Shown here in pieces: positions 19,092 to 27,959 of a DNA stretch of 64,000 bases. Below the pieces are notes generated by a model that saw nothing but the letters and a program-made list of their open reading frames with translations, was not told the DNA's origin and made no database searches. This DNA is from Fidelibacterota bacterium. GTDB taxonomy: Bacteria > Fidelibacterota > Marinisomatia > Marinisomatales > TCS55. Both the position numbers and the translations under genes were made by a program. The first letter of the stretch is position 1. Each line of letters opens with the position of its first letter. The stretch lies in the NCBI GenBank assembly GCA_004124385.1, contig SCKN01000001.1, positions 340,606 to 404,605 on the forward strand, given 5' to 3'.

Positions 19092-19998
19092 TAGGCGGGT
19101 ATAATGAATTGATGTCTTTTTTATAGATGTCTTGGAGACGTTCTGTCAATGCTCCCCTTTTTCCGGCGGAAATTTCATGTCCATCCATTTCCACCACAGG
19201 AATGACTCCGGCGAAGGTGCCGGTTACAAAAGCTTCATCGGCTGAATGACAGTCTTCCACATGAAAATTTCGTTCGAAAACAGGAATGTCATTTTCCTTA
19301 CACAAGCGAATGATGCTACTGCGAGTGACACCATTCAGACAATATTCACCGGTGGACGTCCAAACTTCTCCTTGGCGAACAATGAAAAAATTAGTGGAAT
19401 TACACGTGGACACATTGCCATGCATATCGAGCATAAGTCCTTCGTCAAACCCCAGTCGATCTGCTTCAATACAAGCAACGATGCAGTTCATTTTACTCAA
19501 CGTATTCCATTTTGGATCTTGTGTTTTTGACGTTCCCCTGCGGACACTTACTGTTCCCAATCTTATGCCTTTCTTTTTTACATCTTCACTAGCAATCTTG
19601 TACTCAGGTATGACAACAATAGTCGGTCCACTTACATTTACATTTGGATGTTGGTGCGGTGTCTTTTTCAATCCCCGGGAGACGATGAAGCGAATATGAA
19701 TATCCGATTCCATATTATTGGCTGCCAACGTTGAAATGATGATTTCTTCAAGCTCCGTTTCTGTTTTACCAATATCCATTCCGATGGCTGCTGCGCTTTC
19801 AAAAAGCCTGCGGAAATGCTCGTCCTTGTGTACCAATTGCTTGTTATGGTAACGGATCCCTTCCCAGACACCATCACCTAGTAAAAATCCGCTGTCAAAA
19901 ACCGACACTTTTGCTTCATTGCGGGGAACGATCTTCCCATTCACATAAATGAGAATTTCTTCATTCCGCGTATCAAATTCGTATTCGTGGGTACCCAT
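19084..19998 (-). CDS. Class IV aminotransferase (BCAT/D-amino acid transaminase fold)
   Basis: 304 residues, PLP-dependent. The pattern SVFDSGFLLGDGVWEGIRY near 32-50 and the PLP lysine, most likely Lys163 in DPKWNTLS, define the fold type IV family; CLNGVTRSSII and FVTGTFAGVIPV are the C-terminal phosphate-binding blocks. The usual glutamate after G-x-V-x, which contacts the PLP ring nitrogen, is replaced: here the text is GNVSTCNSTNFF with Thr198 at that place. Substrate (branched-chain, D-amino acid or an unknown amine) cannot be assigned. It overlaps the sulfotransferase by 8 bp and meets the amine oxidase at one base. Confidence 0.85.
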   Translation of the reverse strand: MGTHEYEFDTRNEEILIYVNGKIVPRNEAKVSVFDSGFLLGDGVWEGIRYHNKQLVHKDEHFRRLFESAAAIGMDIGKTETELEEIIISTLAANNMESDIHIRFIVSRGLKKTPHQHPNVNVSGPTIVVIPEYKIASEDVKKKGIRLGTVSVRRGTSKTQDPKWNTLSKMNCIVACIEADRLGFDEGLMLDMHGNVSTCNSTNFFIVRQGEVWTSTGEYCLNGVTRSSIIRLCKENDIPVFERNFHVEDCHSADEAFVTGTFAGVIPVVEMDGHEISAGKRGALTERLQDIYKKDINSLYPPSD

Positions 19999-21449
19999 TA
20001 CCCTTTTATAATTTCCTTGCTGGCACGCACACCGGATTCGATAGCGCCATTCATGGACGAATGAAATTCAGATGTATGTTCACCTGCAAAATGCACCTTC
20101 TCTTCCGGTTGAGCCAGGATATCAATAAAATCCCACTGTCCCGGACTTACATAGGTATAACTGCCCTGCATCCAGGGATCTTCATTCCAGTATTTGGAAA
20201 TTCCCGATTCCCAAACATACGGAGTTTCCGGCCATAATTCGGTTGCGGTTTCCCGAGCTACACGGAGTCGTTGTTGCTCACTCATATTCCCCAGTTTCGC
20301 TGCTGAAGAACCGGACGTAAACGATAATAGAATTCCCCGGGGACCCGGCTGATCAATGGAAAAATGATAAACCCGGCGTAGAGGAGTATCAGTGAACACA
20401 CGTTGGCCTACACTGCCCTGTTCATCCCAGATGCGGCGCTTGAACTGCATGGCAATCTTCATGACCTCGCCATAGGACTGCTTGCGGATACAGTGCATCT
20501 TTTCATCTGAAAAATAGGGAGTGATTTTCGTTTTCCGCAAAATAGTTAACGGCATGGCAATTACACAACGATCGGCTGACATGGCGGTCAATTTTCCGCT
20601 TTCTTCAAAAGATACTTCTACACCCTTCTTATTATGACTGATCTTTTTCACCGGGCAGTTGTATTTCAAATTGGATGCTATTTCTTTTGCAAATCGTTTT
20701 GGTAATTGATCATTACCGCCAAAGATCCGTCCTTCCATCGTATTCTCGCTGAAAGCTGATGCATAGAAATGACCGAAGACCATATTCAGCGCTGACATTT
20801 GATCGGGAGTGCAGGTGCTTTCGGTGGCGTTGGTGTACGTATACAATTCGATTATATCTTTAGGTGCACCCTCTTTGCGTAAAAGTTGGGCAGCGCTCAT
20901 ACGGTCTAATTTCATTACATCGCTCGGAATATCATTGGGATCCTTGATCTTTTCCACCCAGTGCCGGACGTATTCGAATTCCTGACCGAATAGCTTTCCG
21001 CCAACTGTTCCATCATACGGCAGTTGTTGTTTGAATGTTTTGAAATCAGCCATATCGTATTTCTTACCGCGGACGTAAATACCGTCATACAATTTTGCCG
21101 GAAGAATATCCAGACCAAATTCTTTACAATATTTACGGGCATATTCATCACTGGAATCCACATATTCGGCACCCATTTCGGCGTATAAATTATCGGCAAA
21201 GGGATCGCGACAGGTCCGCACCCTGCCTCCGGGACGGGAACGGGCTTCCAGAACAGTAATATCGATGCCGGCATTTTGCAATTCATAGGCACAGGAAACA
21301 CCCCCAAGGCCAGCGCCGATAATGATTACTTTTTCAGCAGAACTGTTACCAGTAACATTCCATAACGAACGGGCAGGAGTTATCACCATGCCAGCCGCTG
21401 CGGCAGTGCTGGCGCGTAAAAAATCTCTACGTGTTATTATTTTTGACAT
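19998..21449 (-). CDS. Tat-exported flavin amine oxidase
   Basis: 483 residues. A twin-arginine signal TRRDFLRAS (6-14) and an alanine-rich hydrophobic stretch indicate folded export to the periplasm. The FAD dinucleotide fold starts IIIGAGLGG (43-50) and is followed by EARSRPGGR, typical of monoamine-oxidase-like enzymes; HFAGEHTSEFHSSMNGAIESG near 450 is the C-terminal FAD block. Such enzymes oxidise primary or secondary amines or L-amino acids to imines with H2O2. It leads a four-gene minus-strand operon with the aminotransferase, sulfotransferase and methyltransferase. AGGAA precedes the ATG. Confidence 0.9.
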   Translation of the reverse strand: MSKIITRRDFLRASTAAAAGMVITPARSLWNVTGNSSAEKVIIIGAGLGGVSCAYELQNAGIDITVLEARSRPGGRVRTCRDPFADNLYAEMGAEYVDSSDEYARKYCKEFGLDILPAKLYDGIYVRGKKYDMADFKTFKQQLPYDGTVGGKLFGQEFEYVRHWVEKIKDPNDIPSDVMKLDRMSAAQLLRKEGAPKDIIELYTYTNATESTCTPDQMSALNMVFGHFYASAFSENTMEGRIFGGNDQLPKRFAKEIASNLKYNCPVKKISHNKKGVEVSFEESGKLTAMSADRCVIAMPLTILRKTKITPYFSDEKMHCIRKQSYGEVMKIAMQFKRRIWDEQGSVGQRVFTDTPLRRVYHFSIDQPGPRGILLSFTSGSSAAKLGNMSEQQRLRVARETATELWPETPYVWESGISKYWNEDPWMQGSYTYVSPGQWDFIDILAQPEEKVHFAGEHTSEFHSSMNGAIESGVRASKEIIKG

Positions 21450-21541
21450 AAGTTGAAATTCCTGATTGAATGATTGCGGGTAATTCTACAAAACATTCAT
21501 CTAATTTGCACACTAATACAATCAGTTGTGTAGATTTAAAA

Positions 21542-23023
21542 ATGGAATTGCCCATCTTTCATCCTTTCGAAAACGAATGGATCACCTTTGGCGCTTTTTT
21601 TGTATCCATATTCTTTTTGATAGGCATAGCCGAATTTGTACGCTCAAAGTTAAAATGGGGCCCGGAAGCCAGCCGTAAAATGGTCCATGTTATCGTGGGG
21701 ATCATGATTGCCTGCTGTCCTCTCATATTCAGATCGAATATTCAGCCTATTACCCTGGCGGTCATTTTCATTGTGGTGAATACTGCTGCATTGAACATTG
21801 ATGCATTCAAAGGCATGCATGATACGCAGCGTAAGACGTTCGGGACAGTCTACTTTCCCATCGCATTCCTCATTTTGGCAGCATTCTTTTGGGAAAAGCC
21901 CATTACCCTGATCCTGTCCATGCTGGTCATGACCTTCGCCGATACATTAGCATCTTTTGTTGGCGAACATGAAAAACGACCTTTAAAATTCCGTTTATGG
22001 GAAGATGAAAAGTCCCTCCAGGGCAGCGCGGCTATGTTCCTCTCCACTGCGCTTATCATTTATGTGGGCACAGACTTTTTTGCCTGGTTCTTTGATGCTG
22101 CGTTTTTTCTGCCTTTGGAAGTGTTGATTGGCTGCGCAGCATTTACAGGAATGGCGGCGACCTTGGCCGAAGCCGCTAGCAATAAAGGGTCTGACAACTT
22201 TTCGGTGCCAATAGTGACAGCCATTGCCTACGAATCTTATCTCATTAACTACAGCCACGGATCTTTACCTGCATTATTAACCTGGACTTTGGGTTCTGCA
22301 GTGATCTTTTATGCCGCTTACAAACTGCGATCCCTGAACGGTGGAGGAGCAGTTGCAGCATTTATTATGGGAATATTCATTTTCGGTGCTGGCGGAATCC
22401 AGTGGATCGCACCTGTCCTGGCTTTTTTCATTTTATCATCCCTACTATCAAAATTGGGGAAAAAGTCCGCTGAAACCACGCAAAAGAGCTCGAATAGGGA
22501 TGTGCTGCAGGTATTAGCCAACGGCGGAATACCCATGATCATTGCCATTGTGAATTTTTTTCAGCCTTTTGACCTGGCTTATATAATGTTCTTGGGCGCT
22601 ATCGCTGCTGCTACAGCAGACACCTGGGCAACAGAGATCGGCTTTTTCAACAAAAAGGATCCTCGTCATATTTTGAATTTTAATACAGTAATAAAAGGCA
22701 CTTCCGGCGGGGTGACACTTTTAGGTTTTGTTGGATCTGCTTTAGGAGCTGGAACTATTGCTTTAATTGGAATGAATTGGCTAAATGATTTTCCAATTCA
22801 CTGGATAGTATTAGCAGGATTTGTCGGGAGCTTTGTAGACTCCATTCTCGGCGGAAGTATTCAAGCCAAGTTCATCTGTTCAGCCTGCGGTAAAGAAACT
22901 GAAAAAAGAATGCACTGCCAAATGCATACCAGCCACTTAAAAGGTTTCAAATGGCTGGATAATGATGGGGTAAATTTTGTAAATACGATCGTGGGTATGG
23001 TGATAATATATATTCTTATATAA
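21542..23023 (+). CDS. Dolichol/phytol-kinase-like - DUF92 fusion membrane protein
   Basis: About 493 residues from ATG 21542, with 12 or more membrane segments. The first half has the VTE5/SEC59-like pattern ASRKMVHVIVG then FADTLASFVGEHE and GSAAMF, as in CTP-dependent polyprenol or phytol kinases. The second half is a DUF92 (TMEM19-like) domain: LNGGGAVAAFIMG, TADTWATEIG, KGTSGGVT and a CSAC...HC cysteine cluster. This two-domain fusion is known in bacteria; the lipid substrate is unproven. The frame is open to ATG 21470, but that would put the start only 20 bp from the divergent amine oxidase, on its ribosome site, so I prefer 21542 although no clear Shine-Dalgarno is seen. Confidence 0.82.
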   Translation: MELPIFHPFENEWITFGAFFVSIFFLIGIAEFVRSKLKWGPEASRKMVHVIVGIMIACCPLIFRSNIQPITLAVIFIVVNTAALNIDAFKGMHDTQRKTFGTVYFPIAFLILAAFFWEKPITLILSMLVMTFADTLASFVGEHEKRPLKFRLWEDEKSLQGSAAMFLSTALIIYVGTDFFAWFFDAAFFLPLEVLIGCAAFTGMAATLAEAASNKGSDNFSVPIVTAIAYESYLINYSHGSLPALLTWTLGSAVIFYAAYKLRSLNGGGAVAAFIMGIFIFGAGGIQWIAPVLAFFILSSLLSKLGKKSAETTQKSSNRDVLQVLANGGIPMIIAIVNFFQPFDLAYIMFLGAIAAATADTWATEIGFFNKKDPRHILNFNTVIKGTSGGVTLLGFVGSALGAGTIALIGMNWLNDFPIHWIVLAGFVGSFVDSILGGSIQAKFICSACGKETEKRMHCQMHTSHLKGFKWLDNDGVNFVNTIVGMVIIYILI

Positions 23024-23081
23024 AAAACGTGAATTAGACGGACCAATCCCCGCTAAAAAACTTGCTTGTTTTTATTTCGTC

Positions 23082-23272
23082 TTAAATAACTTTATAGACA
23101 AGAACGCTCACCATAACGATGAGAGCAATAAAGATCAAGGCAACGCCCATGTTGCCTTTTTTAATCTCTTCCCATTCGTCAATATCGGTGGAGAGCCAAT
23201 CGAAGACCTTAATAGCTAAACCGACGCCAAGAGAAAAACGAGCAATAATAGTTTAGTGTATTTTATCATCAT
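23082..23272 (-). pseudogene. DUF350-type small membrane protein, frameshifted
   Basis: The frame 23252 to the TAA at 23082-23084 reads GVGLAIKVFDWLSTDIDEW then EEIKKGNMGVALIF and a membrane helix, the hallmark core of DUF350 membrane proteins. It has no usable start codon and is preceded by a TAA. A second frame starting with tandem ATGs at 23272/23269 (MMIKYTKLLLLVFLLASV) overlaps it. One small indel near 23250-23258 would join them into a normal protein of about 62 residues. Either a frameshift mutation or a sequencing error; a non-canonical start is less likely. Confidence 0.62.
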
Positions 23273-23308
23273 GTTGTAAGAACAGGCGCAAGTTTACAAG
23301 ACTCACTA

Positions 23309-24490
23309 TCACGAGTTAATCGCTTTTCCATTCTTAATGATCATTTTAATGGGCACGTCTGAATCATGAAACGGAATATTCTCCAGTTTTTTTACGTCCC
23401 AGACGATAATGTCGGCCTTCCTACCGATGGTGAGCGATCCAACTTTGTGTTCCAAATTCAATGCTTTGGCTGAAAAATATGTTGATGACGCAAATGCCTG
23501 TTCTACTGTCATATCCATATGTTTAATGGCCAGGTGTATGATAAATGGCATGGATTGAATATGACAGCTACCGGGATTGAAGTCTGTGGCCAGAGCAATA
23601 TCGATACCCATTTCCATCAACGTTTGAGCCGGAGCATAGGTGTCTTTATCAAGAAAGAATGTCGTTCCCGGCAGTAATGTGGCTGTTATATTTTTATCCG
23701 CCAATTTTTGCATTCCCACAGAACTCACTGCCATGAGGTGATCAGCTGAAATTGCACCTACGTCAGCCGCTAGTTCCGCCGCTCCGGAATCCTCGAATTC
23801 ATCGGCATGCAATCGGGGAATTAAACCGAGTTCTTTGGAAGTATTTAGGATTCTTCGAGATTGATCCACATTGAAATAACCATTTTCACAGAATACATCG
23901 CAAAATACAGCTATACCCTGCTCCGCCACAGCTGGAATCATTTCATTACATAATAAATCCACATAACCATCGCGGTCATCAGCAAACTCCGGCGGGAATG
24001 CATGAGCACCCAGAAATGTGGGAATCATGTCCATTTCATGGCGTTTATTTACTTGATGTATCACTTTAAGTGATTTTAATTCTGACTCTATATTTAAGCC
24101 ATATCCAGATTTACATTCAATAGTAGTTGTGCCTAATTTTATCATCTGATCCATACGCTTGGAAACGCGCTCAATCAGCTCATCTTCCGATGCATTTCGA
24201 ACGCCATTGATGCTGGAATTGATGCCTCCGCCCTTTGCAGCTATTTCTTCATACGTCACCCCGGCTTTCCGCATGGCTACTTCGTCAACTCTCAAATTTA
24301 AAAATACCGGATGCGTGTGAGGATCCACAAACCCGGGAGTCACAAGACATTCACTGCAATCAAATTTTTCACCAATGCCTTTTTCGACAATGATTCCATC
24401 TTCAATTGCCAGTGACGTATTTGATGTTGTTTCAACTTCTCCTGAATCAGGGTTGAATGTTGTTAAATTTCCTATATTTTCTAGAATCAT
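23309..24490 (-). CDS. hutI: Imidazolonepropionase
   Basis: Third enzyme of histidine degradation, opening the imidazolone ring to N-formimino-L-glutamate. An amidohydrolase of 393 residues from this start; [14 protein letters not shown] carries the His-x-His metal ligands, RLHADEFED a further His, and TDFNPGS the catalytic Asp. The open frame reaches 24517, but ATG 24490 overlaps the hutU stop in an ATGA arrangement (4 bp), the tight coupling expected, so I chose it. Confidence 0.94.
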   Translation of the reverse strand: MILENIGNLTTFNPDSGEVETTSNTSLAIEDGIIVEKGIGEKFDCSECLVTPGFVDPHTHPVFLNLRVDEVAMRKAGVTYEEIAAKGGGINSSINGVRNASEDELIERVSKRMDQMIKLGTTTIECKSGYGLNIESELKSLKVIHQVNKRHEMDMIPTFLGAHAFPPEFADDRDGYVDLLCNEMIPAVAEQGIAVFCDVFCENGYFNVDQSRRILNTSKELGLIPRLHADEFEDSGAAELAADVGAISADHLMAVSSVGMQKLADKNITATLLPGTTFFLDKDTYAPAQTLMEMGIDIALATDFNPGSCHIQSMPFIIHLAIKHMDMTVEQAFASSTYFSAKALNLEHKVGSLTIGRKADIIVWDVKKLENIPFHDSDVPIKMIIKNGKAINS

Positions 24491-26136
24491 TTCATCATGG
24501 GAATATTCACATTCCATTTTTTCGCATTTTCGATGGCGCGATCATATCCTGCATCAACATGACGAAATAACCCCGTTCCGGGATCAGTCGTTAATACTCG
24601 TTGAATGCGTTCTTCCATCTCTGGTGTGCCATCAGCGCAAATCACTTGACCTGCATGAATAGCCAGCCCCATACCTACGCCGCCACCTTGATGAATAGAA
24701 ACCCACGTTGCACCACTTGCAGTATTTGCTAATGCATTGAGTAAGGGCCAGTCAGCCACCGCATCCGATCCATCTTGCATGGCTTCAGTCTCTCGATAAG
24801 GCGATGCAACAGATCCCGTATCCAGATGATCTCGACCAATGACAATTGGAGCAGATAATTCTCCACTGGCTACCATACGATTAAGCTCCACACCAAATTT
24901 TGCCCGTTGCGTATAATCCAGCCAGCAAATTCTTGAAGGTAAGCCCTGAAACTGTACTTTTTCTCGCGCCATTTTTATCCAGCGAGTTTGCGTTTCATCA
25001 TCGGGAAACATGTCTAATATCTTTTGGTCTGTTTTATAAATATCCTCCGGATCGCCTGATAATGCTACCCAGCGAAACGGCCCCCTGCCGTCACAGAATA
25101 ATGGCCGCACATACGCCGGAACGAATCCCGGGAAATCGAATGCATTTTCTACGCCTGCTTTCTTTGCTTGTCCACGGAGATTATTCCCATAATCAAATGT
25201 AATGGCTCCCATTTTCTGCAGGTCGAGCATTCCTTGGCAATGTTCTGCCATGGACCGAAAACTTTCTTTAACATATTTACTCGGATCATACTTGCGCAAA
25301 TCGAGCGCTTGCTGGTACGTCATGCCATTAGGAACATAGCCGTCCAATTCATCGTGGGCGGATGTTTGATCGGTCACCATGTCCGGAACAATACCCATTT
25401 TAGCGATTTCTGGTACAATATCGGCGGCATTACCTAATAAACCAATTGATAGTGGTTCACCCTTTGCGGCGGCGTTTCTGGCTAATGTAAGAGCGTCTCC
25501 CAACGATTCTGTCCCTACATCCAGATATTTGGTTTCTAAACGACGCTGAATGCGATATGGATCAATTTCAATACAGATTACAACTCCATTATTCATGGTG
25601 ACGGAAAGTGGTTGAGCGCCACCCATTCCACCCAAACCAGCGGTCAATACAAATTTTCCAGTGAGGTCGCTATTGTAATGCTGTTTCGCTGCAACAGCAA
25701 ATGTTTCGTACGTTCCTTGAAGAATGCCTTGCGTTCCAATATATATCCATGAGCCTGCCGTCATTTGACCGTACATCATGAGCCCTTTTTGATCCAGCTC
25801 GTTGAAATGCTCCCAATTAGCCCATTCCGGTACTAGATTTGAATTTGCAATCAACACTCGGGGAGATGTGGTATGTGTTCGAATAACGCCCACCGGTTTA
25901 CCCGATTGCACCAAAAGCGTCTCATCCGGTTCGAGTCTTATTAATGTTTCGAGAATTGCCTCAAAGCATTCCCAATTCCGAGCTGCTTTTCCCTTTCCTC
26001 CGTATACAACAAGCTCATCTGGGTTTTCTGCCACATCCGGATCCAGATTATTCTGAATCATACGGTAGGGTGCTTCAATCTGCCAATTTTTACATGTGAG
26101 TTTACTCCCTTGTGGAGCATGAATAGTCTTGAGCAT
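24487..26136 (-). CDS. hutU: Urocanate hydratase (urocanase)
   Basis: Second step of histidine degradation: adds water to urocanate using tightly bound NAD+ as an electrophile. 549 residues, normal. The NAD loop is [12 protein letters not shown] near 170, and the conserved cysteine motif [16 protein letters not shown] is present near 410. A good AGGAG precedes the ATG. hutU-hutI forms a two-gene operon; the first enzyme, histidine ammonia-lyase (hutH), and the last (hutG) are not in the window. Confidence 0.96.
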   Translation of the reverse strand: MLKTIHAPQGSKLTCKNWQIEAPYRMIQNNLDPDVAENPDELVVYGGKGKAARNWECFEAILETLIRLEPDETLLVQSGKPVGVIRTHTTSPRVLIANSNLVPEWANWEHFNELDQKGLMMYGQMTAGSWIYIGTQGILQGTYETFAVAAKQHYNSDLTGKFVLTAGLGGMGGAQPLSVTMNNGVVICIEIDPYRIQRRLETKYLDVGTESLGDALTLARNAAAKGEPLSIGLLGNAADIVPEIAKMGIVPDMVTDQTSAHDELDGYVPNGMTYQQALDLRKYDPSKYVKESFRSMAEHCQGMLDLQKMGAITFDYGNNLRGQAKKAGVENAFDFPGFVPAYVRPLFCDGRGPFRWVALSGDPEDIYKTDQKILDMFPDDETQTRWIKMAREKVQFQGLPSRICWLDYTQRAKFGVELNRMVASGELSAPIVIGRDHLDTGSVASPYRETEAMQDGSDAVADWPLLNALANTASGATWVSIHQGGGVGMGLAIHAGQVICADGTPEMEERIQRVLTTDPGTGLFRHVDAGYDRAIENAKKWNVNIPMMK

Positions 26137-26220
26137 TTTTTCTCCTAAATTAAGTTGTTAATTTACATGAAGCTAAACTGTGGATAAAACAGACTTTCAC
26201 AAGGAATTGAATTGAAAAAT

Positions 26221-26467
26221 ATGCATCCTCTTTTAAAATCACTTTCTCTGAAGTAACGAATTGCATTAACTGAAGATTTTAAATCTTACTTGACAGATAA
26301 AAGCCGGATCGTTGTCACCTTATGCCTTGCAGGCGATGGTTGATCTGGCAGATGAAAATAAAACATTGAAGGCAGATGTTGTTCCAATTATAAAGAAAAT
26401 GATGAATGATGGTTCTCTGACTATACAAAGCAGGAGTATAAAGTTATTAATGCTATTGGGTTCTTAA
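26221..26467 (+). pseudogene. Remnant of a repeat (HEAT-like) protein C-terminus
   Basis: In plus frame 26221 a stop at 26254 and then LTEDFKSYLTDKSRIVVT are read; shifting the frame by one base near 26318 continues as YALQAMVDLADENKTL and then VVPIIKKMMNDG to a TAA at 26465-26467. Joined, this looks like a degraded C-terminal HEAT-type helical repeat (TDKSRIV-YALQAMVDLA). The 316-bp gap between hutU and the glycoside hydrolase holds nothing else that I can support. Its tail overlaps the stop of the minus-strand gene. Confidence 0.55.
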
Positions 26468-27544
26468 TAAATCCCTGGAATAACCAGCATTCTCTTTAAA
26501 CACATTATATGAAAAAATAGAGATTCCTCTGAACCGTGTGATTTCTGAATAATTAATTTTATCGATCGCATCCAACGGAGGTTGATTGTATAATGCGATG
26601 CCCATCATTATTTTTTGGCGGTATTTCCTAGGTAAATTTTCATACATAATGTCAATATTGCTGGCGAAGTCACGAAGATTTGGTGTATAATTCATTGGTA
26701 TGGCCCAGTCCAAATAACCCGCAGCTAACCACATATCCCATTCCTGAAAAAAGCGGTTTTTTGCCAATAGTAAATTTGGTTTTACTGCTGCCGAAAGTTT
26801 GCAATCCGGTCGCACATCCATTAACATTTGCTTTGTTTCTTTAACGAGATTTGTAATTGCAGCTCGTCGATAATTATTCCAATCTAACGTAATTATATTT
26901 TTATTATAATATGATTTCGCATATTCATTATTTCCATATTCACTATCATGAAATCGTATGTAATCTAAATGCAGTCCGTCTAAATCATATAATGCAGTTA
27001 ATTCTCTGAAAACAGCCAATAAGTGCTTTTGAACTTCAGGGTGATGGGGTGCGAGGAAATATCCCTCACCCATTTTTTCATTTTCATCATTATAGGAAGA
27101 TTCATCATTATTACCATTCGTATCTATCCAATTTGGGTGTCTGTTATACAAATGATGTAATGCGTGTGGAGGTTTTTCAGAAGCCCAAATAAAATACACA
27201 TTGACCCAAGCATGGACAGTTAAGCCTCTTTCATGTGCTTTTTTTAGAACATACGCCAATGGATCAAACGCTGAATCACGTAAGAGTTCACTTCTGGGAA
27301 CTAACTGCGAATTATAATATGCATCCCCTCTACCCCGAACTTGGACTAATAGATTATTAAATCCATTTACATCAGCAAATTCTATCATTTCGTCAATGGC
27401 CTGCTCATTAGTCATTGTATTTCTTACCACCCAAAGGCATCTCTCATCAAACGCATCTATTCCAGCAATTATTGGGTTTACACAGAAAAAAAGAAGGGCA
27501 GCCAAAACGACTGCCCTTAAGGATTGTTGAAATTGTAAAATCAA
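26453..27544 (-). CDS. Secreted GHL10-type glycoside hydrolase-like protein (DUF187)
   Basis: 363 residues from a TTG start. A signal peptide is likely: SLRAVVLAALLFFCVNPIIAG. The body shows LWVVRNTMTNEQAIDEMI, then LLVQVRGRGDAYYNS, HAWVNVYFIW, GLHLDYIRFH (acidic catalytic candidate Asp) and a conserved-looking AIPMNYTPNL, the features of the GHL10 (PF02638) family of presumed glycosidases. The start is 5 bp after the rplQ stop, lacks a Shine-Dalgarno, and the first 20 codons overlap a terminator hairpin, so the start is uncertain and expression may depend on read-through. Confidence 0.8.
   Translation of the reverse strand: MILQFQQSLRAVVLAALLFFCVNPIIAGIDAFDERCLWVVRNTMTNEQAIDEMIEFADVNGFNNLLVQVRGRGDAYYNSQLVPRSELLRDSAFDPLAYVLKKAHERGLTVHAWVNVYFIWASEKPPHALHHLYNRHPNWIDTNGNNDESSYNDENEKMGEGYFLAPHHPEVQKHLLAVFRELTALYDLDGLHLDYIRFHDSEYGNNEYAKSYYNKNIITLDWNNYRRAAITNLVKETKQMLMDVRPDCKLSAAVKPNLLLAKNRFFQEWDMWLAAGYLDWAIPMNYTPNLRDFASNIDIMYENLPRKYRQKIMMGIALYNQPPLDAIDKINYSEITRFRGISIFSYNVFKENAGYSRDLLRTQ
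27487..27518 (-). terminator. Intrinsic terminator ending the ribosomal superoperon
   Basis: On the minus strand, an 8-bp stem AAGGGCAG/CTGCCCTT with a 9-nt loop is followed by CTTTTTTT. It begins 32 bp after the rplQ stop. It lies within the first codons of the glycoside-hydrolase gene, inside the signal-peptide coding sequence. Confidence 0.75.
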
Positions 27545-27549
27545 ATTAT

Positions 27550-27957
27550 TTATTCAGTTGATTCTACTTCTTCATTTTTTGTTTCAACAACTGCCCCACC
27601 GCCTTCAAAATCAACGAATTCGATCAGTGAAACTGCCGCACTATCACTCGCTCGAAAACCGAGTTTAATGATTCGTGTATATCCACCCGGCCTGTCAGTA
27701 ACAGCTGGACCGATTTCATCAAACAATGTTTGAGTTGCATCTTTATGCAATTTTCTCAAGACCATTCGCCGGGAAGTTAGATCTCCCTTTTTCGCTTTTG
27801 TAACGAGTGGCTCAATATATTCACGCAATGCTTTTGCACGAGAATCTGTCGTCTTGATGCGTTTATGCTTAATCAAGTTTTCAGCCAGATTCATGAGCAT
27901 AGATCGGCGATGTGATGGGTTTACACCCAATTTACGATGTCGATTATTTTTTGCCAT
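27550..27957 (-). CDS. rplQ: 50S ribosomal protein L17
   Basis: 135 residues. The N-terminus shows KLGVNPSHRRSML, LAENLIKHKRIKTT and the AKALREYIEPLVTKAK block of L17. An acidic tail of about 20 residues (rich in Glu and Val) extends past the core. L17 binds 23S rRNA near the exit tunnel. It is the last gene of the superoperon, 2 bp after rpoA. Confidence 0.95.
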   Translation of the reverse strand: MAKNNRHRKLGVNPSHRRSMLMNLAENLIKHKRIKTTDSRAKALREYIEPLVTKAKKGDLTSRRMVLRKLHKDATQTLFDEIGPAVTDRPGGYTRIIKLGFRASDSAAVSLIEFVDFEGGGAVVETKNEEVESTE

Positions 27958-27959
27958 TT

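Noticed and set aside
23053-23076. Weak AT-rich hairpin after the DUF92 gene as a terminator
   Set aside because: The stem is A:T only and short; not credible as an intrinsic terminator.
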